This document shows, piece after piece, positions 1-11,080 of a stretch of DNA of 64,000 nt (its first letter is position 1; each line of letters begins with the position of its first letter). The notes beneath the pieces are model-generated. The model saw only the letters and a list, made by a program, of their open reading frames with translations, searched no databases and was not told where the DNA came from. The position numbers and the translations under genes are program-made. Source of the stretch: Pantoea sp. Eser (lineage in GTDB: Bacteria > Pseudomonadota > Gammaproteobacteria > Enterobacterales > Enterobacteriaceae); contig SZZY01000005.1 of NCBI GenBank assembly GCA_009830035.1, positions 62,001-126,000 of the forward strand. Reading direction: 5' to 3'.

Positions 1-1024
1 CTATCAGCTCGATCTCAACTGGCCCGATTTTATTCAACGCTACTGGCAAAAACGCCCGGTGGTACTGAAGCGTGGCTTCAAAAACTTTGTCGATCCCCAT
101 TTCTCCCGATGAACATCTGGGTGAGAATAACTGGTCGCTGCTGGTGCAGGCGGTTAATAACTGGCATGAGCCTTCTGCCGCCCTGATGCGCCCTTTTCGC
201 TTTTTGCCTGACTGGCGTATCGATGACCTAATGGTGCCGTTCGCGGTGCCGGGAGGCGGTGTCGGCCCGCATTTCGATCAGTATGACGTGTTCATTATTC
301 AGGGCAGTGGCCGTCGCCGCTGGCGCGTCGGTGAAAAAAAGTGCCGATGAAACAGCACTGCCCTCATCCGGATCTGCTGCAGGTGGAACCGTTCGACGCC
401 ATTATTGATGAAGAGATGGAGCCGGGCGATATCCTCTACATTCCGCCTAGATTCCCGCACGAAGGCTATTTGCTGGAAAATGCGCTGAACTATTCGGTAG
501 GTTTCTGTACGCCAAGCGGACGTGAACTGATCAGCGGCTTTGCCGATTACGCGCTGGCGAACGAGCTGGGCAGCCTGCGCTTTAGCGATCCCGACGTGCC
601 GTCGCGCGAGTGCCCTTCACAGATCCTGCCGCAGGAGATTGAGGGCGTCCGTCAGGTGATGCTGGACGTGATCAACCAGCCGGAACACTTTGCTCAGTGG
701 TTTGGCGAGTTTATTTCCCAGTCCCGTCATGAGCTGGATGTCGCGCCGCCAGAGCCGCCTTGTCAGCCTGATGAGATCTATGACGCCCTGCAGCAGGGTG
801 ATGCACTGAGCCGGTTAGGTGGCCTGCGCGTGCTGACGATCGGCGATGCCGTCTACGTCAACGGTGAGCGGGTTGAATGTTCGCATCCTGGAGTGATGGC
901 AGTGCTGGCGCACCATTATCGCATCACGCTGGAAGATCTCGGGGATGCGCTGGACGATCCGGCAGTGCTGGCACAGATTGCCGGTCTGGTGAATGCCGGA
1001 TACTGGTATTTTGGCGAAGAATAA
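1..1024 (+). pseudogene. roxA: Ribosomal protein L16 arginine hydroxylase RoxA (YcfD), 5' partial and frameshifted
   Basis: JmjC/cupin Fe(II)/2-oxoglutarate oxygenase that in E. coli hydroxylates an Arg of ribosomal protein L16. The window opens inside codon 2 or 3 (YQLDLNWPDF), so the start lies just upstream. The frame shifts near 100, and about 30 residues before HLGENNWSLL are missing, joined at a short SPDE/DEH overlap. A second shift occurs in a run of seven A near 335, after RRWRVGEK. The metal-binding region (GPHFDQYD, FPHEGY) survives, but the glycine usually found in IPPGFPHEG is Arg here. The C-terminal half to 1024 is open and well conserved. Two frameshifts plus a deletion mean no full protein can be made. 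Confidence 0.88.
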
Positions 1025-1080
1025 CTGACCCTGAGGTCCAACGCGCCAGCTGCCAGCCCTTATTCAGCTAATCTCCTCAA

Positions 1081-1112
1081 CAGGCTCTCTGCCGCTAACG
1101 GCAGAGAGCCTG
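1081..1112. terminator. Perfect stem-loop between roxA and pepT
   Basis: A 13-bp perfect inverted repeat (AGGCTCTCTGCCG and its complement) with a 4-nt loop lies between the convergent 3' ends of roxA and pepT. There is no clear U-tract on either side, so it is either a weak terminator or a transcript-stabilising hairpin. Confidence 0.45.
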
Positions 1113-1136
1113 CTTCACTAAGACGCCGTTCGCAAC

Positions 1137-2326
1137 TTAGCCTTTCTTCTGCGCCGCCAGTTCTGACAACCGCACAATCACCTCCACTGACTTCGCCATG
1201 ATATTTAGCGAGGCAAATTCATGTTTGCCGTGATAGTTATAGCCACCGGTGAACAGGTTCGGACACGGCAAGCCTTTCCATGACAGCGCTGAACCGTCGG
1301 TACCGCCGCGAATCAGTTTGACACCGACTCAATAGCACAGCCACGCATCGCCTGCAGCGCTAACTCAATGATATGCGGGAAAGGTTCCACCTTTTCACGC
1401 ATGTTATGATAGCTATTGGTGATCTCTACGGTGATGGAACAATCTTTATGCAGGGTTTTGGTCATCTCCGTCGCAATCTGCTGCAACGTCTGTTTGCGCT
1501 GCTCAAAACTGTCGGTATCAAAGTCGCGAATGATGTAGTGCAGCTCAGCGTGTTCAACCGTGCCTTTCATCTGGTGCAGATGATAGAAGCCCTCATAGCC
1601 TTCAGTGTACTGCGGATTTTCATTGGCGGGCACGGCGGCATGGAACTGATTGGCTAGATCCAGCGCGTTGACCATCACCCCTTTGGCTGAGCCAAGATGC
1701 ACGTTGTTGCCCACGATTTTGACCGTGGCGGAGGCGGCGTTAAAGTTTTCATACTCAAACTCACCCAGATCGCTGCCGTCAACGGTGTAGGCCCAGTCAG
1801 CGGCAAAGCCTTCAACATAAAAATGCGAGGTGCCGCGACCGATCTCTTAGTCGGGCGTGAAGGCGACCCGGATGGCGCCATGCGGAATATCGCTCTCCGC
1901 CAGCCGGGCCATCGCCGTCATAATTTCGGCAATGCCTGCCTTGTCGTCCGAACCCAGCAGGGTTTTGCCATCGTTGGTAATCAGCGTGTGGCCAATCAGC
2001 TTATGCAGCACCGGAAACATCACCGGCGAAAGGATTTCATCGCCATTGCCCAGCGCAATGTCACCGCCGCGATAATTTTCAATAATCTGCGGATTAACGT
2101 GTTTCGCGGTGAAGTCAGGCGAGGTATCCATATGAGAGATAAAACCAATCACCGGCGTTGGCCAGTCTACATTGGCAGGCAGCGTGCCCATGACGCAACA
2201 GTGATCGCTTAACGTGACGTCAACAAAACCCAACGCCAGCAGTTCTTCCTGCAGCTGACGCGCCTGCGGTTTTGCCTGGGTTTCGACTGCGACGTAACTC
2301 AAAAAACGCTCAAGTAACTGTTCCAT
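1137..2326 (-). pseudogene. pepT: Peptidase T, nonsense and frameshift
   Basis: M20-family aminotripeptidase that releases the N-terminal residue of tripeptides in the cytoplasm. The start is ATG at 2326 ([17 protein letters not shown]), aligned with E. coli PepT. Zinc-ligand regions are visible ([31 protein letters not shown]). An in-frame TAA at 1847-1849 replaces the Glu after VAFTPD, where the family has DEE with the catalytic Glu next to it. The reading frame shifts near 1320, separating MRGCAIES from the final [19 protein letters not shown] and the YNYHGKHEF segment. Two independent lesions make it non-functional. It is divergent from potA, as in E. coli. Confidence 0.9.
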
Positions 2327-2638
2327 ATCCCATCCCTTAAAAGTGCCGTCCGTTATTATTCACACACCAGCCGGACGCAACGTTGCGTCAAATCATCAGC
2401 AGACAGGTTAGCGCTGTCGATCCCATTTGGGAAAGCGATCAGGCCGAAAAAAAGCCGGATTGTGAGATTGTTGCGGCAAGTCTCGCAATGTGTTGTTAAC
2501 AATCCTGATTATCGCCTGCCCGGTGGGGGCAAAACATGGCATTGCCACATTTTTCAGGTATCATCCGCCCCTTCTTGCTGGCTGACCGCAACAGGCGGCT
2601 ATGCTGTAACCTGTTCGACCTTTGACACTGAGACTAAA
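2327..2638. other. pepT/potA divergent intergenic region
   Basis: This 312-bp spacer carries the divergent promoters of pepT and the pot operon. A TTGTTAACAA palindrome lies near 2495 and resembles half of an FNR-type site, but it does not match the TTGAT-N4-ATCAA consensus. I see no gene and no strong ribosome-binding site for potA. Confidence 0.4.
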
Positions 2639-3760
2639 ATGACGCAAACACGCGCACAGCAGGCGCTGGTTACGCTTTCTGGCATCAGTAAAGCTTTCGA
2701 TGGCAAAACCATCATTGATGATTTTAATCTGACCATTCACCACGGCGAATTTATTACCCTGCTCGGCCCGTCGGGCTGCGGCAAAACCACCATTCTGCGA
2801 CTGATTGCCGGTCTGGAAGAGGCGGATCGCGGCCGCATCCTGCTGGACAATCAGGACATTACTGACACCGTGGCCGAACATCGCCATGTCAATACGGTGT
2901 TTCAGAGCTATGCGCTGTTCCCGCATATGACGATATTTGACAACGTCGCGTTTGGTTTGTGGATGCAAAAAACGCCGGCTGCGCAAATCACCAGCCGGAT
3001 TAATGAGGCGCTGGCGATGGTGCAGCTGGAAAGCTTTGCCGATCGGCGTCCACATCAGCTGTCGGGCGGACAGCAACAGCGCGTCGCCATTGCCCGTGCG
3101 GTGGTCAACCGGCAAAAAGTCCTGCTGCTGGACGAATCACTCTCTGCGCCGGACTACAAGCTGCGTAAGCAGATGCAGAACGAGCTGAAAGCGCTACAGC
3201 GCAAGCTAGGCATTACCTTTGTTTTCGTTACCCACGATCAGGAAGAAGCACTGACCATGTCCGATCGGATTGTGGTGATGCGCGACGGGAAAATTGTGCA
3301 GGATGGCACGCCACGTGAGATCCACGAAGAGCCTGATAATCTGTTTGTCGCCCGCTTTATCGGTGAGATCAATGTCTTTGACGCCGAAGTGATCGCCAGC
3401 GACGGCGCACCATTAATACTAATACGCGCCAGAGTGGAAGGCCGCGAGTGTTATATCCACTGTGCTTTTCCGGTCCGGCCGGGTGACCGGCTACACGTGA
3501 TGCTGCGCCCGGAGGATTTGCGGGTGGAAGAGATTCACGGTGACAGCGCGGTTGATGGCCTGATCGGTTATGTCCGTGAGCGTAACTACAAAGGCATGAC
3601 GCTGGAATCTACCGTGGAACTGGAGAACGGCAAGCTGGTGACGGTGAGCGAGTTCTTCAATGAAGACGATCCTGACTTTGACCACTCACTGAACCAGAAA
3701 ATGGCGGTGAACTGGGTGCCCAGCTGGGAGGTGGTATTGCCGTATGAAGCTGATGCGTAA
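2639..3760 (+). CDS. potA: Spermidine/putrescine ABC transporter ATPase PotA
   Basis: ATPase of the PotABCD polyamine importer at the inner face of the cytoplasmic membrane. The frame is open for 373 aa from ATG 2639 ([20 protein letters not shown]); an upstream in-frame extension does not look coding. Walker A is GPSGCGKT, the signature [15 protein letters not shown], and Walker B LLLDES with the H-loop [11 protein letters not shown]. The C-terminal regulatory domain ends in [16 protein letters not shown]. The D-loop, normally SALD, reads SAPD: a Leu-to-Pro change at an interface that is important for NBD dimerisation. Since potB and potD downstream are broken, the protein is probably no longer under selection even though its frame is intact. 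Confidence 0.85.
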   Translation: MTQTRAQQALVTLSGISKAFDGKTIIDDFNLTIHHGEFITLLGPSGCGKTTILRLIAGLEEADRGRILLDNQDITDTVAEHRHVNTVFQSYALFPHMTIFDNVAFGLWMQKTPAAQITSRINEALAMVQLESFADRRPHQLSGGQQQRVAIARAVVNRQKVLLLDESLSAPDYKLRKQMQNELKALQRKLGITFVFVTHDQEEALTMSDRIVVMRDGKIVQDGTPREIHEEPDNLFVARFIGEINVFDAEVIASDGAPLILIRARVEGRECYIHCAFPVRPGDRLHVMLRPEDLRVEEIHGDSAVDGLIGYVRERNYKGMTLESTVELENGKLVTVSEFFNEDDPDFDHSLNQKMAVNWVPSWEVVLPYEADA

Positions 3761-4599
3761 TGGTTTCCAGAAAAGCATCATTGCGCTGATTGTCGGCTGG
3801 CGCTGTTTGTTTTTCTGCCCAATCTGATGATTTTTATCACCAGCTTCCTGACGCGTGACGATGCGCACTTTGTCAGCGCGGTATTTACCCTTATCAACTA
3901 CACGCGCCTGCTTGATCCGCTGTATGCCGAAGTGCTGCTGCATTCGCTCAATATGGCGCTGATTGCCACCCTCTGCTGTCTGCTGCTGGGCTACCCGTTC
4001 GCCTGGTGCCTGACAAGGTTACCGGCGCGACTGCGTCCGCTGATGCTGTTTCTGTTGATTGTTCCGTTCTGGACCAACTCACTGATCCGCATCTATGGGC
4101 TGAAGATTTTCCTCAGTACCCGCGGCTGGCTGAATAATTTTCTGCTGTCGCTTGGCCTGATCGATAAGCCGTTTCGTATTATCTATACCCCGGAAGCGGT
4201 GGTGCTCGGCCTGATCTACATTCTGCTGCCGTTTATGGTGCTGCCGCTCTACTCCAGCCTGGAAAAGCTGGATAAACCGCTGCTCGAAGCGGCGCGTGAT
4301 TTGGGTGCCGGAAAAATACAGACCTTTTTCCGCATCATCCTGCCGCTCACCATGCCGGGAATTATCGCCGGATGCCTGCTGCTGGTGCCGATCCCGGCGA
4401 TGGGGTGTTCTATGTGGCGGATTTGATGGGCGGTGCGAAAAATCTGCTGATTGGCAACGTGATCAAGAGTCAGTTCCTCAACATTCGTGACTGGTCGTTT
4501 GGTGCTGCCACCAGCATTGTAATGACGCTGTTAATGGGCCTGCTGCTGATTTACTGGCGCGTTGCGCGGCTGCTGAATAACAAGGTGGATTTAGGGATG
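3744..4599 (+). pseudogene. potB: Spermidine/putrescine permease PotB, frameshifted, merged with potC
   Basis: Inner-membrane permease subunit of PotABCD. ATG 3744 overlaps the end of potA. The frame shifts near 3800: GGCTGGCGCTG is explained by loss of one CTGG unit from an expected GGCTGGCTGGCGCTG encoding GWLAL. It shifts again near 4402, where PAMG-VFYVADLMGG needs one more G. Between them the EAA-loop region (EAARDLGAGKIQTFFRIILPL) is clear. At 4593-4599 one extra G removes the normal overlapping stop, so the last potB segment reads straight into potC ([11 protein letters not shown]). There are three lesions in one gene. Confidence 0.9.
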
Positions 4600-5376
4600 A
4601 TGGCACGCCTGTTACGCGGCAGTTTTATGGCGCTCATTTATGCCTGGTTCTATATTCCGATTGTGATTTTAATCGTGAATTCGTTCAACGCTTCCCGTTT
4701 TGGCATTAACTGGCAGGGGTTCACTACCCAGTGGTATCACCTGCTGCTCAACAACGACAGCCGGCTGCAGGCCGCGCAGCATTCGCTGATCATGGGCGTG
4801 CTGTCGGCCAGCTGTGCGACGCTGATAGCCTCGCTAACTGCGGTAGCGCTCTACCGCTATCGCTATCGCTTTCGCGGCAAGCCTTTTGTCAGCGGCATGC
4901 TGTTTGTGGTGACGATGTCGCCAGATATTGTGATGGCGATTTCGCTGCTGGTGCTGTTTATGCTGCTGGGGATCTCGCTGGGATTCTGGTCGCTGCTGTT
5001 CTCCCACATCACCTTCTGTCTGCCGTTTGTGGTGATCACCGTTTACTCGCGGCTGAAAGGCTTTGACGTGCGGATGCTGGAAGCGGCAAAAGATCTGGGT
5101 GCCAGCGAGACCACAATTCTGCGAAAAATTATCCTGCCGCTGGCTATGCCAGCCGTCGTCGCCGAATGGTTACTGAGCTTTACCCTGTCGATGGATGATG
5201 TGGTGGTCTCTTCGTTTGTGACCGGCCCCACCTTTGAAATATTGCCGCTGAAAACTTACTCCATGGTAAAAGTGGGCGTTTCGCCTGAAGTGAATGCGCT
5301 CGCCACGATTCTGATGTTGCTGTCGTTGCTGCTGGTGGCGGGCAGTCAGTGGTTACTGCGTGACAGAAATAAATAA
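4597..5376 (+). CDS. potC: Spermidine/putrescine permease PotC
   Basis: Second permease subunit of the polyamine importer, about 259 aa from ATG 4597 ([19 protein letters not shown]), with several predicted membrane helices and an intact EAA loop ([20 protein letters not shown]). The frame is open to 5376, and potD starts 13 bp later. Next to the loop, where E. coli has AGWVLSF, this protein has AEWLLSF, placing a charged residue in a helix. The frame also continues upstream into the potB tail, giving a 334-codon open frame that I regard as an accident of the potB frameshift. It is probably functionless without PotB and PotD. Confidence 0.75.
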   Translation: MMARLLRGSFMALIYAWFYIPIVILIVNSFNASRFGINWQGFTTQWYHLLLNNDSRLQAAQHSLIMGVLSASCATLIASLTAVALYRYRYRFRGKPFVSGMLFVVTMSPDIVMAISLLVLFMLLGISLGFWSLLFSHITFCLPFVVITVYSRLKGFDVRMLEAAKDLGASETTILRKIILPLAMPAVVAEWLLSFTLSMDDVVVSSFVTGPTFEILPLKTYSMVKVGVSPEVNALATILMLLSLLLVAGSQWLLRDRNK

Positions 5377-5389
5377 CCGAGGATTGATA

Positions 5390-6435
5390 ATGAAAAAATG
5401 GTCTCACTGGCTGGCAGCTGGCGCGCTGGCACTGGGGATGCAGTCTGCTCAGGCGGATGACGGTAAAACGCTCTACTTCTATAACTGGACCGAGTATGTC
5501 CCGCCGGGTCTGCTGGAACAGTTCACGAAGGAGACCGGCATCAAGGTGATCTACTCGACTTATGAATCCAATGAGAGCATGTACGCCAAGCTCAAAACCT
5601 GGAAAGATGGCGCTTACGATCTGGTGGTGCCCTCAACCTATTTTGTCGCAAAAATGCGTCAATGAGGGGATGTTGCAGAAGATCGACAAGAGCCATTTGA
5701 GCAACTTCAGCAATCTGGACCCGAATCTGCTGAACAAGCCGTTCGATCCCAATAACGATTACTCCATTCCCTACATCTGGGGAAGCGACCGCCATTGGCG
5801 TCAACAGTGACGAGATCGACCCTGACAGCATCAGCCGCTGGGCCGATTTGTGGAAATCGGAATACAAGCAGAGCCTGCTGCTGACCGACGATGCGCGGGA
5901 AGTGTTTCAGATGGCGCTGCGTAAGCTGGGTTACTCCGGTAACACCCGCGATCCGGCGCAAATCAAGGCCGCCTATCAGGAGCTGAAAAAACTGATGCCG
6001 AACGTGCTGGCGTTCAACTCCGATAATCCGGGCAACCCGTATATGGAAGGCGAAGTGAATCTGGGAATGATCTGGAACGGATCGGCCTATGTGGCCCGTC
6101 AGGCCGGCACCCCACTGGCGATCGTCTGGCCTGCAGAAGGCGGCATTTTCTGGATGGATAATCTGGCCATTCCCGTCAACGCGAAGAACAAAGCGGGCGC
6201 GCTGAAGCTGATCAACTTCCTGCTGCGCCCGGACGTGGCGGCAAAAGTGGCGGAAACTATCGGTTACCCGACGCCGAATCTGGCCGCGAAGAAGCTGTTA
6301 CCAGCCTCGGTAGCAAACGATCCGTCACTCTATCCGTCTGCTGAGATCATTCAGCACGGTGAATGGCAGGATGATGTCGGCGATGCCAGCGTACAGTATG
6401 AGACGCTGTTCCAGCAGCTGAAAGCGGGCCGCTAA
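5390..6435 (+). pseudogene. potD: Spermidine/putrescine-binding protein PotD, two frameshifts
   Basis: Periplasmic solute-binding protein of the Pot system. It starts at ATG 5390 with a good GAGGATTG upstream site and a signal peptide ending SAQADD. The frame shifts near 5661 (VAKMRQ to EGMLQKIDKS) and near 5785, where one extra A follows YIWG (normal reading ATAIGVNSDEIDP). The distal part, from LWKSEYKQSLLLTDD to QQLKAGR, is open and highly conserved. Both lesions are single-base indels. With potB also broken, periplasmic binding-protein-dependent spermidine uptake should be absent. Confidence 0.92.
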
Positions 6436-6449
6436 GCCAGAGCCAGAGA

Positions 6450-6481
6450 AGCCGGGCGGCCCGTCGTCACCCGGCTTATTT
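6450..6481. terminator. Rho-independent terminator between potD and cobB
   Basis: The hairpin AGCCGGG...CCCGGCT is followed by TTATTTAT on the + strand, 14 bp after the potD stop. It overlaps the cobB stop codon, so it can serve the end of the pot operon and the convergent cobB. Confidence 0.7.
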
Positions 6482-7309
6482 ATACAGGCCACGCAGCAGC
6501 GTATGTACAAACTCCGGCACCACTTCACTGGCCAGGCCGTAATGCCGCTCGGCAAACTCATTGCCAACCTGACTCGGTTCCAGATTCAGCTCAACGGTAT
6601 GTGCACCTTGCAGTTTGGCTTCATGCACAAAGCCGGCTGCCGGATAGACATGGCCTGAGGTCCCGATAGCAATAAAGTAGTCGGCCTGCTCCAGCGCCTG
6701 ATAGATTTGTTCCATGCCCAGCGGCATCTCACCAAACCACACCACATTCGGACGCAGCGCCGAAGGAAACTGGCAGCAGGTGCAGCGATCGTCGGGAGTA
6801 ATATCCCCGGTCAACTCAATCACCTGGCCGCTGTTGACGCAGCGCACTTTCAACAGCTCACCGTGCATATGCAGTACCCGCGCATTGCCGGCACGCTCAT
6901 GCAGGTTATCGATATTCTGGGTTACCAGCAGGAAGTTATCGCCTAATACCTGTTCCAGTTCGGCCAGCGCCAGATGGGCGGCATTAGGCTGAATCTCTGC
7001 CTGCTGCAACTGCTGACGACGGGCATTATAGAAACGTTGCACCAGCGCAGGATCGCGCTGAAACCCTTCAGGGGTCGCAACGTCTTCGACATGATGTTCT
7101 TCCCACAAACCATCAGCGGCGCGGAAGGTGCGGATACCGGACTCGGCAGAAATGCCAGCGCCGGTCAGCACCACAACATGCGGCTGTGGATGGGCGGCCA
7201 GCTCGGCCTGACGATCACGCTCGAAAATTCGCTGGCGAAAGCGCTGATGCACCTTTCTCCGGGTCTTTTTGAGGCGGGCAAGTCGTATGCGGCGACGTGG
7301 TGTACGCAT
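6476..7309 (-). CDS. cobB: NAD-dependent protein deacylase CobB (sirtuin)
   Basis: Cytoplasmic sirtuin that removes acetyl and succinyl groups from lysines (for example on acetyl-CoA synthetase) using NAD. It is 277 aa, full length for the long E. coli isoform. The NAD-binding motif is [18 protein letters not shown], with [12 protein letters not shown], the catalytic His in HMHGE, and two Cys pairs around residues 150-175 that bind zinc (RCVNSGQ, RCTCC). The basic N-terminal extension ([18 protein letters not shown]) is kept. In E. coli nagK lies between cobB and lolE; here it is missing. Confidence 0.95.
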   Translation of the reverse strand: MRTPRRRIRLARLKKTRRKVHQRFRQRIFERDRQAELAAHPQPHVVVLTGAGISAESGIRTFRAADGLWEEHHVEDVATPEGFQRDPALVQRFYNARRQQLQQAEIQPNAAHLALAELEQVLGDNFLLVTQNIDNLHERAGNARVLHMHGELLKVRCVNSGQVIELTGDITPDDRCTCCQFPSALRPNVVWFGEMPLGMEQIYQALEQADYFIAIGTSGHVYPAAGFVHEAKLQGAHTVELNLEPSQVGNEFAERHYGLASEVVPEFVHTLLRGLYK

Positions 7310-7423
7310 AAAATCTCCTGGAGCAGCGGCTTCGGCGAGCCGCTATAAACAAATTCTGGGCTGAATTCACCCGATAATAACGGTTGCGCATGACAGCGCC
7401 ATGCAGCAGAGGCCGAAAATGTG

Positions 7424-7452
7424 CGCGGCGCGAGGAGTGAATTCGCGCCGCG
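7424..7452. repeat. 10-bp perfect inverted repeat downstream of lolE
   Basis: CGCGGCGCGA and its complement are separated by 9 bp, directly after the lolE stop and where nagK would be expected. There is no U-tract. It may be a 3' stabilising stem for lolE mRNA or a deletion scar. Confidence 0.4.
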
Positions 7453-7458
7453 TGTCAA

Positions 7459-8703
7459 TCACTGTCCGCTCAATACCCGAGCCGGGTCGATACGGCTGGC
7501 ACGTCTGGCTGGATACCAGCTGGCCACCAAGCTCAGCACGATGGCGGTGATCAACACCGAGAACACATCGATCCAGTGCAGTTCCGACGGCAGAAAGTCG
7601 ATAAAGTAAATATCCCCGGCCAGCAGATGATGGCCGGTAAGCGACTCCAGCCCGCGTACCAGATGCGTCAGGTTCAGCGACACCAGCACGCCCACCACCA
7701 CGCCGCTGACGCTGCCGAGCAGGCCCGCCAGCAGACCGTACCAGATGAAGATGGCGCGAATCAGGCGATCTTTGGCGCCGAGCGTCCGCAGCACCGCAAT
7801 GTCGCTGCTTTTGTCTTTGACCGCCATCACCAGCGTGGAAACAATGTTGAAGCAGGCGACGCCAATCACCAGCACCATTGCCAGATACATAATGGCGCGA
7901 ATCATCTGGATGTCGCGGTACATGTAGCCGTAGGTGCCGATCCAGCTTTTGATATAGACATAAGAACGGGTCGCTTCACCGGCGTCACGCACTAACTTTA
8001 CCGCCTGGAACGGATCGTTCATTTTCAGCGCAATACCGGTAACGCTGTTGCCCATATCAAGATACTGTTGCGCATCGGCCAGCGGCACCAGCGCCAGGCT
8101 GTGATCAAGCATGCCGCTCAGCTGCAGGATACCACTGACCTGAAGCCGGATGCGCTTCGGTTGCAGCAGTTTGTTATCGCCATTGTTATTCGGGATCATG
8201 ATGGTGATCCAGTCACCCTGTTTGACCTTAAGCGTACTGGCAATGCCGCCGCCGAGGATGATTTGCTGCTTACCGGCGGCAAACGTCGACCAGCCGTTGT
8301 TGGCGACAAACTGCGGCAGCGCGCTCAGACGCAGCTCCTGCGCCGGATCTACCCCTTTAACCTGCAGCGCTTCCAGTCGCGCACCGCTTTCAATTAGTCC
8401 GGTAAAATTGACATACGGGGCCGCCACCGCAATACCAGGTACCTTTTCAATTGGCGCAATCATCGATTGCCAGTGCTGAAACGGCTGATTAACCGCTTCA
8501 ATCCCACCGTGCGGCACCACGGCCAGAATGCGGTTATTCAACTCACGCTCAAACCCGTTCATCGCGCTCAGGCCGATGATTAACACCGCCACACCCAGCG
8601 CAATACCGATGGTTGAGATCACCGAAATCAGCGATACCATGCCGCCACGACGACGACCACGGCTAAAGCGCAGGCCTAACAGCAGCGATAACGACGATCC
8701 CAT
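7459..8703 (-). CDS. lolE: Lipoprotein-releasing system permease LolE
   Basis: Inner-membrane subunit of LolCDE, which extracts outer-membrane lipoproteins and hands them to LolA. It is 414 aa, identical in length to E. coli LolE, and starts [21 protein letters not shown]. One N-terminal membrane helix is followed by a large periplasmic domain (about residues 45-270) and three C-terminal FtsX-type helices ending [19 protein letters not shown]. The start overlaps the lolD stop by one base (translational coupling). It is essential in E. coli and intact here. Confidence 0.97.
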   Translation of the reverse strand: MGSSLSLLLGLRFSRGRRRGGMVSLISVISTIGIALGVAVLIIGLSAMNGFERELNNRILAVVPHGGIEAVNQPFQHWQSMIAPIEKVPGIAVAAPYVNFTGLIESGARLEALQVKGVDPAQELRLSALPQFVANNGWSTFAAGKQQIILGGGIASTLKVKQGDWITIMIPNNNGDNKLLQPKRIRLQVSGILQLSGMLDHSLALVPLADAQQYLDMGNSVTGIALKMNDPFQAVKLVRDAGEATRSYVYIKSWIGTYGYMYRDIQMIRAIMYLAMVLVIGVACFNIVSTLVMAVKDKSSDIAVLRTLGAKDRLIRAIFIWYGLLAGLLGSVSGVVVGVLVSLNLTHLVRGLESLTGHHLLAGDIYFIDFLPSELHWIDVFSVLITAIVLSLVASWYPARRASRIDPARVLSGQ

Positions 8704-9407
8704 TACACCGCTCCTGCCATGCTCAGCTGTTCGCTTAACTGACCATCACGCATTTCCATCTGGCGCAACATCCGTTTCGCCAGTTGCAGATCGTGGGTCA
8801 CCACCAGGAACGCGGTGCCCTGACGCACGTTGAGTTCGCCCAGCAGGGCAAAAATGGCATCGGCGTTGCGCGCATCAAGGTTACCGGTGGGCTCATCGGC
8901 CATCACTAGACGAGGACGGTTGACCAGTGCCCGGGCAATCGCCACGCGCTGACGCTCGCCGCCCGACAGTTCTGACGGCCGGTGTGCGGCGCGATGATCC
9001 AGTCCGACCGCGGCCAGCATCTCGCGGGCGCGGTCCTGCGCTTCAGCTTTGGCGACTTTGCCAATCAGCAGCGGCATCGCCACGTTTTCCAGCGCACTAA
9101 AATCGGGCAGCAGATGGTGGAACTGATAGATGAAGCCCAGCTCGCGGTTGCGCAGATCCGCTTTAGCAGAGGAGGACATGGCGTTCAGCGACTGACCATC
9201 AAAGATCACGTCACCCGACGTCGGGGCATCCAGACCGCCCAGCAGATGCAACAGGGTACTTTTACCCGATCCGGAACTGCCGACAATCGCCGTCAGTTCG
9301 CCAGGCTGCAGGCTGAAAGCCACATTTCGCAGCACATCGGTCTGCACGCTGCCTTCCTGATAGCGTTTGCACAGGTCGCGACACTGCAACAAAGGAGAAT
9401 TACTCAT
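8703..9407 (-). CDS. lolD: Lipoprotein-releasing system ATPase LolD
   Basis: ATPase driving LolCDE lipoprotein release, 234 aa. Walker A is GSSGSGKST, the LolD/MacB-type motif is [20 protein letters not shown], the signature [15 protein letters not shown], and Walker [12 protein letters not shown]. It overlaps both neighbours: its start lies 8 bp inside lolC and its stop touches lolE, as in a coupled operon. All catalytic motifs are intact. Confidence 0.97.
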   Translation of the reverse strand: MSNSPLLQCRDLCKRYQEGSVQTDVLRNVAFSLQPGELTAIVGSSGSGKSTLLHLLGGLDAPTSGDVIFDGQSLNAMSSSAKADLRNRELGFIYQFHHLLPDFSALENVAMPLLIGKVAKAEAQDRAREMLAAVGLDHRAAHRPSELSGGERQRVAIARALVNRPRLVMADEPTGNLDARNADAIFALLGELNVRQGTAFLVVTHDLQLAKRMLRQMEMRDGQLSEQLSMAGAV

Positions 9408-10599
9408 AACGTAAAGCCTCAGCGGGTTGAACGGCGGCAGCGCGCCACGAAGGATAGAGCGTAGAAAGCAGCGCCACCACCATCGCGCTCAGGGCGATGG
9501 TCACCACTTGCCACAGATTAATGTCGACCGGCAACGCCGCGCCATCAAGGAACAGGCCGATCACCGGCATCAAGTTATTCAGCTGGCTAGCCAGCAGCAC
9601 GCCCAGCAGCGTACCGAGTAAGGTGCCGATAATGCCGGCGCTGGCACCCTGTACCATAAACACCGCGACAATCTGCCGGCGTGTCAGCCCCTGGGTTTGC
9701 AGAATCGCTACTTCGCCCTGCTTCTCCATAATCAGCAGGCCCAACGAGGTAATGATGTTAAAGGCGGCGACGGCAATGATCAGGCTCAGCAGCAGCCCCA
9801 TCATGTTTTTCTCCATCCGCACCGCCTGGAACAGATCGCCCTTACGCTCGCGCCAGTCTTTCCACACCAGCCCGGCCGGCAGGGTTTGCTGACTGAGACT
9901 GTCAACCTCCAGCGGCTTATCCAGCCATAAGCGCCAGCCGGTAATATTCCCGGCCGGATAGCGCATCACGCGCGAGGCATCCTGTTGATTGACCAGAATC
10001 TGATAGCCATCGACTTCGCTGTTAGCGGCATAGGTGCCCGCCACGGTGAACAGACGCTGACTCGGGACCCGCCCCATCGGGGTAAACTGGCTGACCGACG
10101 GCACCATCAGACGCAGCTGATCGCCGCGCTTCACGCCGAGCTGTGACGCCAGCTGTTCGCCGAGGATCACATTATATTGGCCGGGTTGCAGTACGATCTG
10201 TTGGGTATTGACCAGAAAAGGCGTCAGCGGATCTTTTTCATCCGGCTGAATACCGAGCATCACCCCGACCGAAACGCTGTGCGGGCTTTGCAGCAACACG
10301 TTGGCGGTGGTCAGCGGCGCAATGCGGCTGACGCCCTGCAGGGCCAGGCTGGAAGCCGGTTGCTGTTGCGGGTTGAGACTGCCTTTGTCGCTGGTAATCA
10401 GCGCCTGAGGCATCAGCCCAAGAATATTGCCTTCAAGTTCACGTTCGAAGCCGTTCATGACTGACAGAACCGTCACCATCGCCAGCACGCCGAGCGTAAT
10501 GCCAATAGTCGAAAGCCAGGAGACAAAGCGACCGAAGCGATCCGATGCGCGTCCGCGCATGTAACGCAGACCGATAAATAGCGCGACAGGTTGATACAT
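9400..10599 (-). CDS. lolC: Lipoprotein-releasing system permease LolC
   Basis: First gene of lolCDE; the inner-membrane subunit that carries the LolA-binding hook. The start is ATG 10599 ([20 protein letters not shown]), giving 399 aa, the E. coli length; the frame runs open another 59 codons upstream without coding character. There is one N-terminal helix, a periplasmic domain, and three C-terminal helices ending in [18 protein letters not shown]. The gene is essential and intact. A promoter is expected in the 250-bp gap 10600-10849, which holds no other gene. Confidence 0.96.
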   Translation of the reverse strand: MYQPVALFIGLRYMRGRASDRFGRFVSWLSTIGITLGVLAMVTVLSVMNGFERELEGNILGLMPQALITSDKGSLNPQQQPASSLALQGVSRIAPLTTANVLLQSPHSVSVGVMLGIQPDEKDPLTPFLVNTQQIVLQPGQYNVILGEQLASQLGVKRGDQLRLMVPSVSQFTPMGRVPSQRLFTVAGTYAANSEVDGYQILVNQQDASRVMRYPAGNITGWRLWLDKPLEVDSLSQQTLPAGLVWKDWRERKGDLFQAVRMEKNMMGLLLSLIIAVAAFNIITSLGLLIMEKQGEVAILQTQGLTRRQIVAVFMVQGASAGIIGTLLGTLLGVLLASQLNNLMPVIGLFLDGAALPVDINLWQVVTIALSAMVVALLSTLYPSWRAAAVQPAEALRYE

Positions 10600-10849
10600 A
10601 GAATCCAGTAAGCCGTTGCCTGAAAATAGGTAGTGGGATGATAAAGGAGCCGCTGCCTTTATGAAACCTCTAACCCTCTGAGTCGGCTGCAAAGTTGCAT
10701 CAGAATACGTCACTGCGGACCACAAAGCGCAGGTATAGCGCCTAAAGCGGTCGGTTATTGGCGGATTATACCGCACTCATCGCGCTAGACGACAATCAGC
10801 AAGACGATAAAGCGTGACGTTATCGTACAGCGGTAGAGCAGTAGCGACC

Positions 10850-11002
10850 ATGTTTAAATTTCCCAAAGGCAGCATCGTAAAACATAAATCCGGGGAGATC
10901 AGAGGCGAAGTCATCAACGTCTTTGCGCAGGGAGACGCGGCAGCCGGCTACTACGTAAAATGGGATGATGGCAACATAGCTATCATTCTGAGCAGGATTT
11001 AA
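10850..11002 (+). CDS. Small hypothetical protein, 50 aa
   Basis: I do not recognise this gene. The ORF from ATG 10850 reads MFKFPKGSIVKHKSGEIRGE and continues with YYVKWDDGNIAII before ending LSRI. The spacing of KGSIVKHKSGEIRGEVI...YYVKWDDG resembles small SH3-like beta-barrel proteins of the YodC/DUF2158 type, which is an inference from pattern only. It lies alone between divergent lolC and mfd and is followed by a strong hairpin at 11081. There is no good Shine-Dalgarno sequence (GTAGCGACC upstream). Confidence 0.5.
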   Translation: MFKFPKGSIVKHKSGEIRGEVINVFAQGDAAAGYYVKWDDGNIAIILSRI

Positions 11003-11080
11003 CCTGTGCGAACATTGACCGTCCGCGCATGTATTACACACAGCAATCCATAAAATAAATCTTCCCCTGTCCGGGTATTT

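Noticed and set aside
4372-5376. A single long permease gene spanning the end of potB and all of potC
   Set aside because: The first 75 residues are the PotB C-terminus and the rest is PotC; the fusion is produced by one extra G at the potB stop, in a gene already broken upstream.
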